Translations under genes and position numbers: made by a program
Origin: Geobacillus subterraneus
GTDB taxonomy: Bacteria; Bacillota; Bacilli; Bacillales; Anoxybacillaceae
Reading direction: 5' to 3'
Assembly (NCBI RefSeq): GCF_001618685.1
Contig: NZ_CP014342.1
Coordinates: 2,356,001-2,420,000, forward strand
Length of the DNA: 64,000 nucleotides
Notes under the pieces: model-generated
What the model was told of the DNA's origin: nothing
Database searches by the model: none
What the model saw: the letters and a program-made list of their open reading frames with translations, nothing else
Shown here: piece by piece, positions 16,054 to 25,485 of the stretch
Layout: each line of letters opens with the position of its first letter
Numbering within the stretch: the stretch's first letter is position 1

Positions 16054-16623
16054 TCACGACGGGAGCAACTCCACATAATCGCCCGTTTTTAAACCGGCCG
16101 CGTTCGCTTCATCGGTGTCAATGTGCATATCTAACGCAAAGTCTTCGCTGACGCGGACGATCACTTCGTCAAAAATGAGGGCGCGCTCCCCTTGCGTTTT
16201 CACTTTCACGACTTGCTTGTCGCGGACGCCAAACGTTTCCGCATCTTTCGGCGTCATATGAATGTGGCGCTTGGCAATGATGACCCCCTTGTCCACCGTC
16301 ACCGTCCCGTTCGGCCCGTGAATCGTAATGCCCGGCGTTCCTTCAATATCGCCAGATAAGCGGACAGGCGGCACAACACCGAGCTTGAAGCTGTCCGTTT
16401 TCGAGATTTCAAGCTGGGTGAGCGAACGGACCGGGCCAAGGACGCGGACATTTTCGATTTTCCCTTTCGATCCTTCCACCGTTACTGTTTCCTTAGCGGC
16501 AAACTGGCCGGGCTGGGACAGCGGCTTGAGCACTGTCAACTCGGCGCCTTCCCCGAACAGCGCCGCCATATGTTCTTTCGATAAATGAATATGGCGATTC
16601 GATACCCCAACCGGAATCATCAT
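16054..16623 (-). CDS. pduL: Phosphate propanoyltransferase (PduL)
   Basis: PduL transfers an acyl group between CoA and phosphate, as an alternative to Pta. The two zinc-binding motifs are visible: VGVSNRHIHLSKEHMAALFG at the start, and IIAKRHIHMTPKDAETFGV at about residue 125. LGPVRSLTQLEISKTDSF between them is also typical. About 189 residues is the usual length for a form without an encapsulation tail, and there are no microcompartment shell genes here, so it is probably a housekeeping acetate/propionate enzyme. The start MMIP follows AAAAAGGAGAGATCGTC. Confidence 0.88.
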   Translation of the reverse strand: MMIPVGVSNRHIHLSKEHMAALFGEGAELTVLKPLSQPGQFAAKETVTVEGSKGKIENVRVLGPVRSLTQLEISKTDSFKLGVVPPVRLSGDIEGTPGITIHGPNGTVTVDKGVIIAKRHIHMTPKDAETFGVRDKQVVKVKTQGERALIFDEVIVRVSEDFALDMHIDTDEANAAGLKTGDYVELLPS

Positions 16624-16681
16624 GACGATCTCTCCTTTTTCTAATGTTGTTTTCTTTAAATAACGTGTCCATTTTCGGCAA

Positions 16682-16712
16682 AAATTAAAGAGACCGACGA
16701 ATGGTCAGTCTC
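16682..16712 (-). terminator. Terminator at the 3' end of the MarR gene
   Basis: On the reverse strand AGAGACTGAC / GTCGGTCTCT is followed by TTAATTTTT. The stem overlaps the last codons of the gene. Confidence 0.75.
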
Positions 16713-17166
16713 TGTTTGGCTGGGCGTTTTTCGCTCCGTATCCTAATTTTTTCAGCAAGGCGATCGCTTGCTCTTTTTCCTCCGCCGTAAGCGCTGATAC
16801 CGTTTCATGAATTTTTTCTGCATGTTCCGGAAAGACGTGCTCAATGAACCGCCGGCCTTCTTCCGTAATCGATGCATACGTGACGCGCCGATCCCGTTCA
16901 CAGGCCCGGCGGACGATCAACCCTTTGTTTTCCAGTTTGTCGACAACGTAAGTGATGCTGCCGCTGGCGAGCAAAATTTTTTCGCCGATTTGCTGGAGCG
17001 GCTGGTCGCCTTTATGGTATAGCAGTTCTAACACCGCAAACTCCGTCGGATTCACCCCGAACGAGTGGATCGATTTGTTTACTTGGTCGCTGACGGACCG
17101 ATATGCCCGTGACAGTACGATAAACAGTTTCAATGATTGCTCAAGCGCCTGCTCTTTCTGTTCCAT
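16705..17166 (-). CDS. mhqR: MarR-family repressor, MhqR-like
   Basis: A winged helix-turn-helix protein of about 153 residues. SLKLFIVLSRAYRSVSDQVN, NPTEFAVLELLYHKGDQPLQQIG and LLASGSITYVVDKLENKGLI are close to B. subtilis MhqR (YkvE), the repressor of quinone and catechol stress genes. Synteny supports this, since mhqR lies between the mtn genes and clpE in B. subtilis. The single cysteine (RRACERD) is in the wing region. ATG 17166 is chosen for its AAGGG site; the frame extends three codons to a TTG. Its targets are not in view. Confidence 0.8.
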   Translation of the reverse strand: MEQKEQALEQSLKLFIVLSRAYRSVSDQVNKSIHSFGVNPTEFAVLELLYHKGDQPLQQIGEKILLASGSITYVVDKLENKGLIVRRACERDRRVTYASITEEGRRFIEHVFPEHAEKIHETVSALTAEEKEQAIALLKKLGYGAKNAQPNRD

Positions 17167-17274
17167 GGCATCCAACCCTTTACAATTGACCGTTTCCTAC
17201 TTGCATTATACCGAAACGGCGAACAGACAGGCAACCGTTTTTGCCGGCTGCCTATGCATTTTGCTCGCCACCGT

Positions 17275-17303
17275 TTGTTCATTTCGTTATGATAATTTAT
17301 TAT
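17275..17303 (+). promoter_or_regulatory. SigA-type promoter of the ZIP transporter gene
   Basis: TTGTTC (17275) and TATTAT (17298) with a 17-base spacer, 78 bases before the start codon. Confidence 0.6.
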
Positions 17304-17380
17304 ATGGCGGCGCTTGGGCGATTGTCACATTTTTATTATTGGCGCATATGAAAAAGTAAAGGAAGATGAGGAGGGATCGA

Positions 17381-18112
17381 ATGAACCAAGTGTTAGCCGG
17401 CAGTGTGCTTTCCGCCTTATCCACCGGGCTTGGCGCCGTGCTGATTTTGTTTATGGCCAAATCGCTCACCCACCAGTGGCGTGACGTACTGCTGGCCTTT
17501 TCCGCCGGCATTATGATGGCGGCTTCGATGATGAGTCTCATTCCGGAATCGTTAAAATCAGGGGGCTTCAGCACGTTAACAGTAGGGCTTTCCGCTGGCG
17601 TACTTATTTTGACGTTGCTTGAAATGACCGTCCCCCATATTGACTTGGAACATACAAAAAGCGGCTTGCAATTTGATGAAAAAGCGATGCTCATCATCGC
17701 TGCCATTACGTTGCACAACCTTCCTGAAGGATTATCGGTGGGAGTCAGCTATGCATCCGATGCCGAGACGACTGGCAATTTGATCGCGTTGGCCATCGGC
17801 TTGCAAAATGCGCCGGAAGGATTTTTAGTCGCCTTGTTTTTAGTCAATCAGCACATCAGCCGCTTCAAAGCCTTTCTGATTGCCACATTAACGGGGGCGG
17901 TCGAAATCGTCACATCGCTGCTCGGTTTTTATTTAACTTCCCTCTTCCGTGGTTTAGTCCCGTACGGATTGGCGTTTGCCGCCGGAGCCATGCTGTTTAT
18001 TATTTACAAAGAGCTTATTCCCGAAAGCCATGGCGACGGAAATGAATGGACATCGACATATGCGTTTATTATTGGTATTTTGTTTATGATTTTTCTAACG
18101 GAATCGTTTTAA
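17381..18112 (+). CDS. ZIP-family divalent metal transporter
   Basis: A 243-residue membrane protein with about eight helices. The helix IV signature LHNLPEGLSVGVSYAS and the helix V motif IGLQNAPEGFLVALF carry the His, Asn and Glu metal ligands of ZIP transporters, so zinc or iron uptake at the cell membrane is likely. ATG 17381 follows GAGGAGGGATCGA; the open frame starts five codons earlier without a better site. The gene is alone on the + strand and ends just before the hairpin element at 18.1 kb. Confidence 0.87.
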   Translation: MNQVLAGSVLSALSTGLGAVLILFMAKSLTHQWRDVLLAFSAGIMMAASMMSLIPESLKSGGFSTLTVGLSAGVLILTLLEMTVPHIDLEHTKSGLQFDEKAMLIIAAITLHNLPEGLSVGVSYASDAETTGNLIALAIGLQNAPEGFLVALFLVNQHISRFKAFLIATLTGAVEIVTSLLGFYLTSLFRGLVPYGLAFAAGAMLFIIYKELIPESHGDGNEWTSTYAFIIGILFMIFLTESF

Positions 18113-18126
18113 CGTAATGTCCGACA

Positions 18127-18350
18127 GAAGTCTCCCACCTCAAGGAATGTGCAGGGCAAAGCCCGATGGTAGGTGGGAGATGAATGTCGGTTGGCGATCG
18201 CCAACTGATGTGGTAATCTATTGTTAGAACGGACGCCTTCGGAGCGAAGGAAAGCGTAAAGGGTTCTTGTGTGTGGCTTACCGTTCGGCGAACACGCACA
18301 AGTCGCTTGAAGCCCCCACCTCCAAGCGAAGCGTAGGTGGCGGGTAGTTC
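18127..18350 (+). mobile_element. IS200/IS605-like remnant without transposase, with omega-RNA-like folding
   Basis: About 220 bases with no open frame of merit but much structure. A perfect 10-base stem TCTCCCACCT / AGGTGGGAGA lies at the left (18131-18181). Internal hairpins follow (ACGCCTTC / GAAGG..GCGT; CTTGTGTGTG / CACGCACAAG). The right hairpin CCACCT / AGGTGG is followed by CGGGTAGTTCACC. The right part resembles, from memory, the right end and overlapping guide-RNA scaffold of Geobacillus IS605/TnpB elements. Both ends carry subterminal hairpins while tnpA and tnpB are missing, as in palindrome-associated miniature elements. Confidence 0.55.
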
Positions 18351-18352
18351 AC

Positions 18353-18383
18353 CAAAAACCCCGCTGCCGCACAGGCAACGGGG
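18353..18383 (-). terminator. Terminator of the mtnW-mtnX-mtnB-mtnD unit
   Basis: On the reverse strand CCCCGTTGCC / GGCAGCGGGG is followed by TTTTTGG, just after the mtnD stop. Confidence 0.85.
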
Positions 18384-18391
18384 TATGTTCA

Positions 18392-18934
18392 TTAGTGGCT
18401 GACTTCCTCCTTTTCTTCGTACGGATGGGCAACCCAGCCGGACGGATCGATAAACAGACGGACAGCCACAACTTGCCGGTCATCCATCAATGTGAAGTAG
18501 TGCGGATTCCCTTCCGGCACGGAAATGACATCGCCCGCTTCCAGCTCGACATCAAAATAACCGGTTTCTTTGTCGCCTTTGATGATGAAAATGCCGTGGC
18601 CGGCCGTAATGGCGCGCACTTCATCTTCCGTATGGACGTGCACTTGTTCAAATTTTTTCAGCAGCTCTTCCAAGTTTGGCGTCGCCTCAGACAAAGCGAC
18701 GATGTCCCACGTTTTGTAGCCGCGGCGCGCTGCCAAGTCTTCGATCTCGTCTTTAAATGTCGTCAAAATTTCCGCTTTCTCTTCATCGCTTAACACATAC
18801 TTGTCACGCAAATGTTCCGGCAGTTTCGTAATGTCCCAATGCTCGTACAAGACGCCTTGGCTGTTTAAAAAGGCGCGGACATTGTCTTCACCTTCGATTA
18901 CTTGACCCGTTTTTTTCACTTTGATGACTGCCAT
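18392..18934 (-). CDS. mtnD: Acireductone dioxygenase MtnD
   Basis: A cupin enzyme of 180 residues that cleaves the acireductone with O2, giving the methionine precursor 4-methylthio-2-oxobutanoate (iron form) or an off-pathway product (nickel form). The metal ligands are in EQVHVHTEDEVRAI (two His and Glu) and NPHYFTLMDD (His). The N-terminus MAVIKVKKTGQVIEGEDNVRAFL is typical of Bacillus MtnD. ATG 18934 follows a G-rich site; a TTG two codons upstream is possible. It is the last gene of the four-gene S-box unit. Confidence 0.92.
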   Translation of the reverse strand: MAVIKVKKTGQVIEGEDNVRAFLNSQGVLYEHWDITKLPEHLRDKYVLSDEEKAEILTTFKDEIEDLAARRGYKTWDIVALSEATPNLEELLKKFEQVHVHTEDEVRAITAGHGIFIIKGDKETGYFDVELEAGDVISVPEGNPHYFTLMDDRQVVAVRLFIDPSGWVAHPYEEKEEVSH

Positions 18935-18964
18935 CGTCAAAATCCCCCTTTAACAGTGTATCAA

Positions 18965-19600
18965 TTAGTCAGCTAGCGGCACGGCGGCCCGTTGCAGAAG
19001 CAGCCGCTTCACCTGCCAGCTGAACAAAAACTCCCACGCTTCCAAATGTTTTTTCGCTTCAAATGCATCGCGGCCCCAGACGGTAATGCCATGGTTATGG
19101 ATCAATACCGCGCCCGTATCGCCGTCGACATGTTTCGCAAATTCGGCGGCCAACGTCGGGATGTCGGCGTCATTGTCAATGATCGGAATGCGCACCTCGG
19201 CATTTTCTTCCCAAATACCGAACGCTTTAATGATTTCCTGGCCGGAAAAAACCGCTTCCCCGTTTTGGGCGTACACGTCGGAAATGATGTTGTTGTCGAC
19301 CGTATGGACGTGCAACACGCAGCCAGCGTTCGTCTGCCCATAAATTTTTGTATGCAACAGCGTCTCCGCTGACGGCTTTACATGTGTTTGCTCCGCTGGT
19401 CGGCCAGCGGCGTCAACGAGCAGAAAATCTTCGTCTGTCTGCTTCCGTTTGTCTTTGCCGCTGGCCGTGACAAGAAAGGTGAGCGGATCGTTTGTCACTT
19501 TGATCGATAAATTGCCGCTTGTCGCGAAAAACCAGTCACGGGCGGCAAGCTCGGCCTTCACCTCGGCGAGCTCGTTCCATTTTTGCACGACGATGCTCAT
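18965..19600 (-). CDS. mtnB: Methylthioribulose-1-phosphate dehydratase MtnB
   Basis: A class II aldolase-fold enzyme of 211 residues that dehydrates methylthioribulose 1-phosphate. [13 protein letters not shown] and [14 protein letters not shown] provide the zinc-binding histidines, and [12 protein letters not shown] opens the substrate site. The start overlaps the end of mtnX by 4 bases (ATGA arrangement), showing translational coupling. A 30-base gap separates it from mtnD. Confidence 0.92.
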   Translation of the reverse strand: MSIVVQKWNELAEVKAELAARDWFFATSGNLSIKVTNDPLTFLVTASGKDKRKQTDEDFLLVDAAGRPAEQTHVKPSAETLLHTKIYGQTNAGCVLHVHTVDNNIISDVYAQNGEAVFSGQEIIKAFGIWEENAEVRIPIIDNDADIPTLAAEFAKHVDGDTGAVLIHNHGITVWGRDAFEAKKHLEAWEFLFSWQVKRLLLQRAAVPLAD

Positions 19601-20259
19601 GCCGTCACCTCCATCTGCTGCAAATGATCCATCACATCAAAAAACGTCGCAAACGGCGCATGGGGCAAATCGAGCGCTTGGCATTTTTTGAGCAGAAAAT
19701 CGCGCGCCAGCACGTAATCCGCTTGTTTTGCCGCCGCTAAATCGGTAATCGAATCGCCGATGACGACATGATACCCGTTCGGGTGGGCCAGCTTCCGAAG
19801 AAGCGACGGCTTGCAGCAGCCGCAGCCGTTTTGGCACTCGCCGTCGCACGCGTAGGGCCATGTGATGCGGATCGTCTCGCCGCTGAAATCGGAGCCGTTG
19901 CAAAAAATGCGCTCTCGTTCGATGATCCCGTCAAGCAGCGGGTAGACAAAAAAGTCGATCCCGCCGCTCACCACATAGAGCGGAATGCCCTGCTCTTTCG
20001 TCCAAGCGGCGAATTCGCGAAACCCTTCGCGCAAACGGGCGGTGCGCCGCAGGAAATCGACGATCTCGCCCTTTAGCGAAGACGGAAGGAGGGAAAACAT
20101 GTTTCCGACCCCTTCTTGAACCGAGATGCGCTCGGCGAGAATGTCGTCTTTGAGCGCCTCCCACTCCGGCGGGGCAAACTGTTTCATAATAGCGATAATG
20201 TTGTCGTTTTCCGTAATCGTGCCGTCAAAATCACAAAAGAGAACAAGCTGTCTTGTCAT
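19597..20259 (-). CDS. mtnX: 2-hydroxy-3-keto-5-methylthiopentenyl-1-phosphate phosphatase MtnX
   Basis: A HAD-superfamily phosphatase of 220 residues. [14 protein letters not shown] holds the nucleophile aspartate and general acid, [11 protein letters not shown] is motif II, and [16 protein letters not shown] is the metal-binding motif [17 protein letters not shown] in the middle is the cysteine-containing MtnX feature. Together with MtnW it replaces the bifunctional MtnC of other bacteria. It overlaps mtnW and mtnB by 4 bases on each side. Confidence 0.92.
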   Translation of the reverse strand: MTRQLVLFCDFDGTITENDNIIAIMKQFAPPEWEALKDDILAERISVQEGVGNMFSLLPSSLKGEIVDFLRRTARLREGFREFAAWTKEQGIPLYVVSGGIDFFVYPLLDGIIERERIFCNGSDFSGETIRITWPYACDGECQNGCGCCKPSLLRKLAHPNGYHVVIGDSITDLAAAKQADYVLARDFLLKKCQALDLPHAPFATFFDVMDHLQQMEVTA

Positions 20260-21500
20260 GCTTCCACCTCAACAGCGCCCCAGCGGTCGATCGCTTTTTG
20301 CAGCGCTTCGTTTTCTGTCGCCGCTTCGCGGAGCAGACGGCCGGCAAGAGCCGCGTCGATGGCAGCGCGAAACGCCTGCCCGCCGCCGATCGCCCCGTCC
20401 GGATGGCCATGAATGCCCCCGCCGGCGTTGACGATGCTGTCAAGGCCGAAATCGCGGACAAGAAGCGGCACGAGCCCCGGATGAATGCCGGCCGATGGCA
20501 CCGGAAACGCCCGCGCAAACGGCTCTTGTTCATCGGTGAGCGCCCGGGCGATGCCAAGCGCCTGCTCGCGCTCAAGAGCGACGCTGCCGTACGGCGACGG
20601 GAACAGGACGAAATCAGCTCCTGCGAGCCGCAACAGCTTGCCGAGCAACAGCGACGGGGCGACCCCGTAAAACTCAGACGGCGTGATGGCGCCGCTAAAC
20701 GCCGGATGAGCCATGATCGGCACGGTGATGTTCTCATCCGCGCGCAGCTCTTGCAACACATCAAGCCCGTAGGCGAACACGTTAAACAACAGCACGTCGG
20801 CGCCAAGCTCGGCGGCCCGTTTCGCTTTCTCTTTCAGCTCAAACGTTTTGCCGGTCAAGTTGACGGCATACAGCGTCCGTTTGCCCGTTTGTTCATACAC
20901 TTCCCGAAGCGCGGCCTTTCCTTCCGTAATCCGCTTTTCCAACGGCAGCTGCTCGCTGTCAAACAAAATTTCGTCATCTTTCACTAAGTCGACGCCGCCA
21001 AGCGCCTGTTTTTTCAATTCGGACGTCAAATACGCCAAATCGCGGCCAATGATGCCTTTAAAAATGCTCATCAACAGCGGGCGGTCATGCACCCCAACTT
21101 TTTCGCGAATGCCGCTGATGCCAAAGCGCGGCCCCGGGAATTGCCGCTTCCACTCGTCCGGAAACTCAAGGTCAAGCAGCCGCACTTCCCCATCAAGCGA
21201 CAGCTTGCCGAACGTCGTCACCAAGAGCGCCGGCAAATCAGCGCTGAAGTTGACCGTCGGATAGGCGATTTTGACGATCGCCCGCTTCAGCCGCTTGCCG
21301 AAATACGCGTTCGTCCGCTCGCTTTCGCCAAGCTCTTCCATAGCGACGACTTCCCCTTTATGTTTGCGAAGCTGCTCCTGCTCCAACGCCGGCAAGTCGG
21401 TCCATGTGCCGACCGTCAAGCCGAGCGCGATTCCTTCCGCCTTTTTACGAATGTCTTTCTCGTCATGAAGCAAATACGTTGCAATCACTGCACTCATCAT
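20256..21500 (-). CDS. mtnW: 2,3-diketo-5-methylthiopentyl-1-phosphate enolase MtnW (RuBisCO-like protein)
   Basis: A RuBisCO form IV homologue of 414 residues. [20 protein letters not shown] contains the KxDDE metal site with the lysine that is carbamylated in the family. [20 protein letters not shown] and [25 protein letters not shown] fill the phosphate-binding C-terminal barrel. It lacks the residue set needed for CO2 fixation and works as an enolase in methionine salvage. It is the first gene after the reverse-strand S-box riboswitch. Confidence 0.93.
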   Translation of the reverse strand: MMSAVIATYLLHDEKDIRKKAEGIALGLTVGTWTDLPALEQEQLRKHKGEVVAMEELGESERTNAYFGKRLKRAIVKIAYPTVNFSADLPALLVTTFGKLSLDGEVRLLDLEFPDEWKRQFPGPRFGISGIREKVGVHDRPLLMSIFKGIIGRDLAYLTSELKKQALGGVDLVKDDEILFDSEQLPLEKRITEGKAALREVYEQTGKRTLYAVNLTGKTFELKEKAKRAAELGADVLLFNVFAYGLDVLQELRADENITVPIMAHPAFSGAITPSEFYGVAPSLLLGKLLRLAGADFVLFPSPYGSVALEREQALGIARALTDEQEPFARAFPVPSAGIHPGLVPLLVRDFGLDSIVNAGGGIHGHPDGAIGGGQAFRAAIDAALAGRLLREAATENEALQKAIDRWGAVEVEA

Positions 21501-21516
21501 TCATCCCTCTTTCCAA

Positions 21517-21544
21517 AGAAAAAAGCCTCTTCATAAGAAGAGGC
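21517..21544 (-). terminator. S-box expression-platform terminator before mtnW
   Basis: On the reverse strand GCCTCTTC / GAAGAGGC with loop TTAT is followed by a T-rich run, 17 bases before the mtnW start. Confidence 0.85.
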
Positions 21545-21563
21545 GTCATTCGTTTATGGCGCT

Positions 21564-21673
21564 CTTCTTATCTCTCAGCGTTTCCGCTGCAAGAATTAGC
21601 ACCGTGCTTGAATGTACCAAGCCGGTTGCCGGGCTTCATTGGGCTCGTCCCTCCGCCTGCTCTTGATAAGAAT
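21564..21673 (-). ncRNA. SAM riboswitch (S box) of mtnW-X-B-D
   Basis: On the reverse strand the conserved blocks appear in order: CTTATCAAGAGCAGGCGGAGGGAC, GCCCAATGAAGCCCGGCAACC, ACGGTGCTAATTCTTGCAG and GCTGAGAGATAAG closing P1. High S-adenosylmethionine should favour the terminator and turn the unit off. Confidence 0.92.
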
Positions 21674-21731
21674 GCTTGCGTAACTATACACTTGTCAAAC
21701 AATTTTGGCGAGTATGGCAAATTTACTTTGA

Positions 21732-21760
21732 ATTATGACAGCCTTTGCCGCCGTTGTCAA
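21732..21760 (-). promoter_or_regulatory. SigA-type promoter of the mtnW unit
   Basis: Reverse strand TTGACA (21760-21755) and CATAAT (21737-21732) are 17 bases apart, just downstream of the mtnE stop. Confidence 0.75.
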
Positions 21761-21769
21761 TCATTTTTT

Positions 21770-22945
21770 TCAAAACAGTCCGAGGCGTCCGATCCGTTCG
21801 GCTGCTTCACAGAGCCTCGCCTCATCGGTCAACAGGCCGACGCGCACATACCCTTCGCCGTGCTCGCCAAAACCGATGCCCGGAGCGACGGCAACATGCG
21901 CCCGCTCAAGGAGCACATCGGCAAACTCAGCCGACGACCATCCTTTCGGTACGGGGAGCCAGGCGAAAAACGACCCGGACGGCGCCGGTGCTTCCCAGCC
22001 GATGCCGCGCAAGGCAGAAATGAACGTATTGCGGCGCGCTTCATACAGGGCGACAAGCTCGTTGACGCAATCTTGCGGGCCGAGAAGCGCTGCGGCCGCC
22101 GCTTCCTGGACGGCGCCGAACAGGCTGACGTACAAATGGTCTTGCAGCAGCTCAAGCGCCCGAATGATCCGCTCGTTGCCGACGGCAAACGCGACGCGCC
22201 AGCCGGCCATATTGTACGTTTTCGAAAACGTGTAAATTTCAACCCCGACGTCTTTCGCCCCGTCAACTTCGAGGAAGCTGACCGGCTTTTTGCCGTCAAA
22301 ACCGATCGCCCCATAGGCAAAGTCGTGCACGACGGCAATGCCGTGCTTGGCGGCGAACGCCACCGTCTCGGCGAAAAACTCGTTCGTCGCCGTCGCACCG
22401 GTCGGGTTGTTCGGATAGTTTAAAAACATCAGTTTCGCCTGGTCGGCGACCGCCGCCGGAATGGCGCTGTAATCGGGCAAAAATTGCTGCTCGGCGACAA
22501 GCGGCATCATTTCCATCCGCGCGCGGGCGAGCGCGATTCCCGACCAGTAATCCGGATAGCCTGGATCCGGGACGAGCACCGCATCGCCCGGGTTGACGAG
22601 GCAAAGCGGCAGCTCGACAAGCCCGGCCTTGCCGCCAAACAAAATGGCGACTTCGCGGGTCGGGTCAACCTCAACTCCGTATTCGCACGCATAAAAGGCG
22701 GCAACGGCTTCTTTCAAAAAGGAGTAGCCTTGAAACGGCGAATATTTATGGTACTTCGGATTGGCCGCCGCCCGTTGCATCGCCTCAACGATATGCTTCG
22801 GCGTCGGCTGGTCCGGATTGCCTTGCCCTAAATTAATGACATCATGCCCGGCCTTGATTTTCTCTCCCACTTTGGCGACAAGCGAAGCAAAAAACTGCTT
22901 CGGCAGCTGTTCAAGCAGTTCGGAAAATGGAAATTCGATCGTCAT
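21770..22945 (-). CDS. mtnE: Methionine-forming aminotransferase MtnE
   Basis: A class I/II PLP-dependent aminotransferase of about 391 residues that aminates 4-methylthio-2-oxobutanoate to methionine, the last step of the cycle. INLGQGNPDQPTP opens the substrate site, FLNYPNNPTGA binds PLP, and YTFSKTYNMAGWRVAFAVG contains the Schiff-base lysine. The C-terminal ALRGIGWEAPAPSGSFFAWL is typical. ATG 22945 follows AAGGTGTGGGCG. It diverges from mtnU, which repairs the transamination by-product. Confidence 0.9.
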   Translation of the reverse strand: MTIEFPFSELLEQLPKQFFASLVAKVGEKIKAGHDVINLGQGNPDQPTPKHIVEAMQRAAANPKYHKYSPFQGYSFLKEAVAAFYACEYGVEVDPTREVAILFGGKAGLVELPLCLVNPGDAVLVPDPGYPDYWSGIALARARMEMMPLVAEQQFLPDYSAIPAAVADQAKLMFLNYPNNPTGATATNEFFAETVAFAAKHGIAVVHDFAYGAIGFDGKKPVSFLEVDGAKDVGVEIYTFSKTYNMAGWRVAFAVGNERIIRALELLQDHLYVSLFGAVQEAAAAALLGPQDCVNELVALYEARRNTFISALRGIGWEAPAPSGSFFAWLPVPKGWSSAEFADVLLERAHVAVAPGIGFGEHGEGYVRVGLLTDEARLCEAAERIGRLGLF

Positions 22946-22953
22946 CGCCCACA

Positions 22954-22987
22954 CCTTCTCAAAAATTCTTCCTTCTCAAAAATTCTT
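22954..22987. repeat. Two tandem 17-base repeats in the mtnE-mtnU intergenic region
   Basis: CCTTCTCAAAAATTCTT occurs twice without a gap directly upstream of the mtnE start. It lies in the mtnE leader and may be a recent duplication. The intergenic region carries no S box. Confidence 0.8.
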
Positions 22988-23061
22988 GAAATTCTAGTGC
23001 AAAATCATATATCGTAAAAAGCAAAATGTAAAGCAAATTTTTTTCATTGGGGTGAAAAACA

Positions 23062-23877
23062 ATGACCATCCGCATCGCTTGCCTCCAACTCGATATCGCG
23101 TTTGGCGATCCGCAAACGAACGAACAGCAAGCCGAAACAGCCGTGCAATCCGTCGCCAACGAAGGAGCCAACATCGTCGTGCTTCCGGAACTATGGACGA
23201 CCGGCTATGACTTGACGCGCTTGGACGAAATTGCCGATGACGATGCCGTGCGGGCGAAAGCGTTCGCCTCCCGCCTGGCGCAAACATATGGCGTCCATTT
23301 CGTCGCCGGCTCAGTCGCCAAAAAAACCGCTGCCGGTGTGACGAACACGATGATTGTCGCCGACCGAAGCGGCCAAATCGTCAGTGAATATAGCAAACTT
23401 CATCTGTTCCAACTGATGGATGAGCATTTGTATTTGCAGCCGGGAAACGAGCCAGGCTTATTTTCACTTAGCGGGCTGCCGTGCGCTGGGGTCATTTGCT
23501 ATGACATCCGATTTCCGGAGTGGATTCGCGCCCATGCGTTGGCCGGAGCGGAAGTGCTGTTTGTCGTCGCCGAATGGCCGCTTCCCCGCCTTCACCATTG
23601 GCGGACGCTCCTGATGGCGCGGGCGATTGAAAACCAATGCTATGTCGTCGCTTGCAACCGGGCCGGACGAGACCCGAACAACGTGTTCGCCGGCCATTCG
23701 CTCGTCATCGACCCGTGGGGCGAAATCATCGCCGAGGCCGATGAAAAGCCGGGCGTTCTTCTAGCGGACATCGACCCGGCGCTCGTTAAAGAGGTCCGTG
23801 CGCGCATCCCGGTGTTTGCCGACCGCCGGCCGCGCGATTACGACGAGGCGGCAAAAAAAATTTTTAAAACGTATTGA
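23062..23877 (+). CDS. mtnU: 2-oxoglutaramate amidase MtnU (nitrilase family)
   Basis: A carbon-nitrogen hydrolase of 271 residues with the full catalytic set: Glu in VVLPELWTTGYD, Lys in EYSKLHLFQLM, and Cys in AGVICYDIRFPEW. It hydrolyses the omega-amide of 2-oxo acids left after glutamine-dependent transamination by MtnE. ATG 23062 follows GGGGTGAAAAAC. The next promoter overlaps its stop codon. Confidence 0.9.
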   Translation: MTIRIACLQLDIAFGDPQTNEQQAETAVQSVANEGANIVVLPELWTTGYDLTRLDEIADDDAVRAKAFASRLAQTYGVHFVAGSVAKKTAAGVTNTMIVADRSGQIVSEYSKLHLFQLMDEHLYLQPGNEPGLFSLSGLPCAGVICYDIRFPEWIRAHALAGAEVLFVVAEWPLPRLHHWRTLLMARAIENQCYVVACNRAGRDPNNVFAGHSLVIDPWGEIIAEADEKPGVLLADIDPALVKEVRARIPVFADRRPRDYDEAAKKIFKTY

Positions 23878-23903
23878 CAATCCGCCTGCCCAACCTGTAT
23901 CAT
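23874..23903 (+). promoter_or_regulatory. SigA-type promoter of the mtnK unit
   Basis: TTGACA at 23874 overlaps the mtnU stop codon. TATCAT at 23898 follows after 18 bases. Confidence 0.65.
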
Positions 23904-23970
23904 TCGAATCAAGCAACCAAACGATTGTTAACATCGTGAAAATTGCAAAAACTCAATAGCCAGATCGGTA

Positions 23971-24139
23971 CTCTTATCAAGAGTTGGCTGAGGGAATTGG
24001 CCCAATGAAGCCCAGCAACCGACCGTAATGCTATCGTGAGATAGGGCGCACGCCAAGGGCGGCGCCGGAAGCGACCCGCTTCCGCAGGGCACGGTGCTAA
24101 GTCCAACAGAAAGACCGATGTCTTTCTGAAAGATAAGAG
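23971..24139 (+). ncRNA. SAM riboswitch (S box) of mtnK-mtnA and the ABC genes
   Basis: CTCTTATCAAGAGTTGGCTGAGG, GGCCCAATGAAGCCCAGCAACC, GGGCACGGTGCTAAGTCC and GAAAGATAAGAG match the S-box core. The P3/P4 region is extended by a GC-rich arm around 24050-24085. Confidence 0.92.
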
Positions 24140-24161
24140 GCGCGAAGACGATGCATCTTCA

Positions 24162-24193
24162 AGCCTCTTTCCGTATGCGAAAGAGGCTTTTTC
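24162..24193 (+). terminator. S-box expression-platform terminator before mtnK
   Basis: AGCCTCTTTC / GAAAGAGGCT stem followed by TTTTTC, 31 bases before mtnK. Confidence 0.88.
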
Positions 24194-24209
24194 ATTTGCC
24201 AAAACCTAA

Positions 24210-25415
<1,206 letters not shown>

Positions 25416-25485
25416 CACCCTCTGCCCGGGCCGGCCGTCCAACGCCAGCCCGGGCCAATCGACCAACCGAGAAAGGAAGACGACG

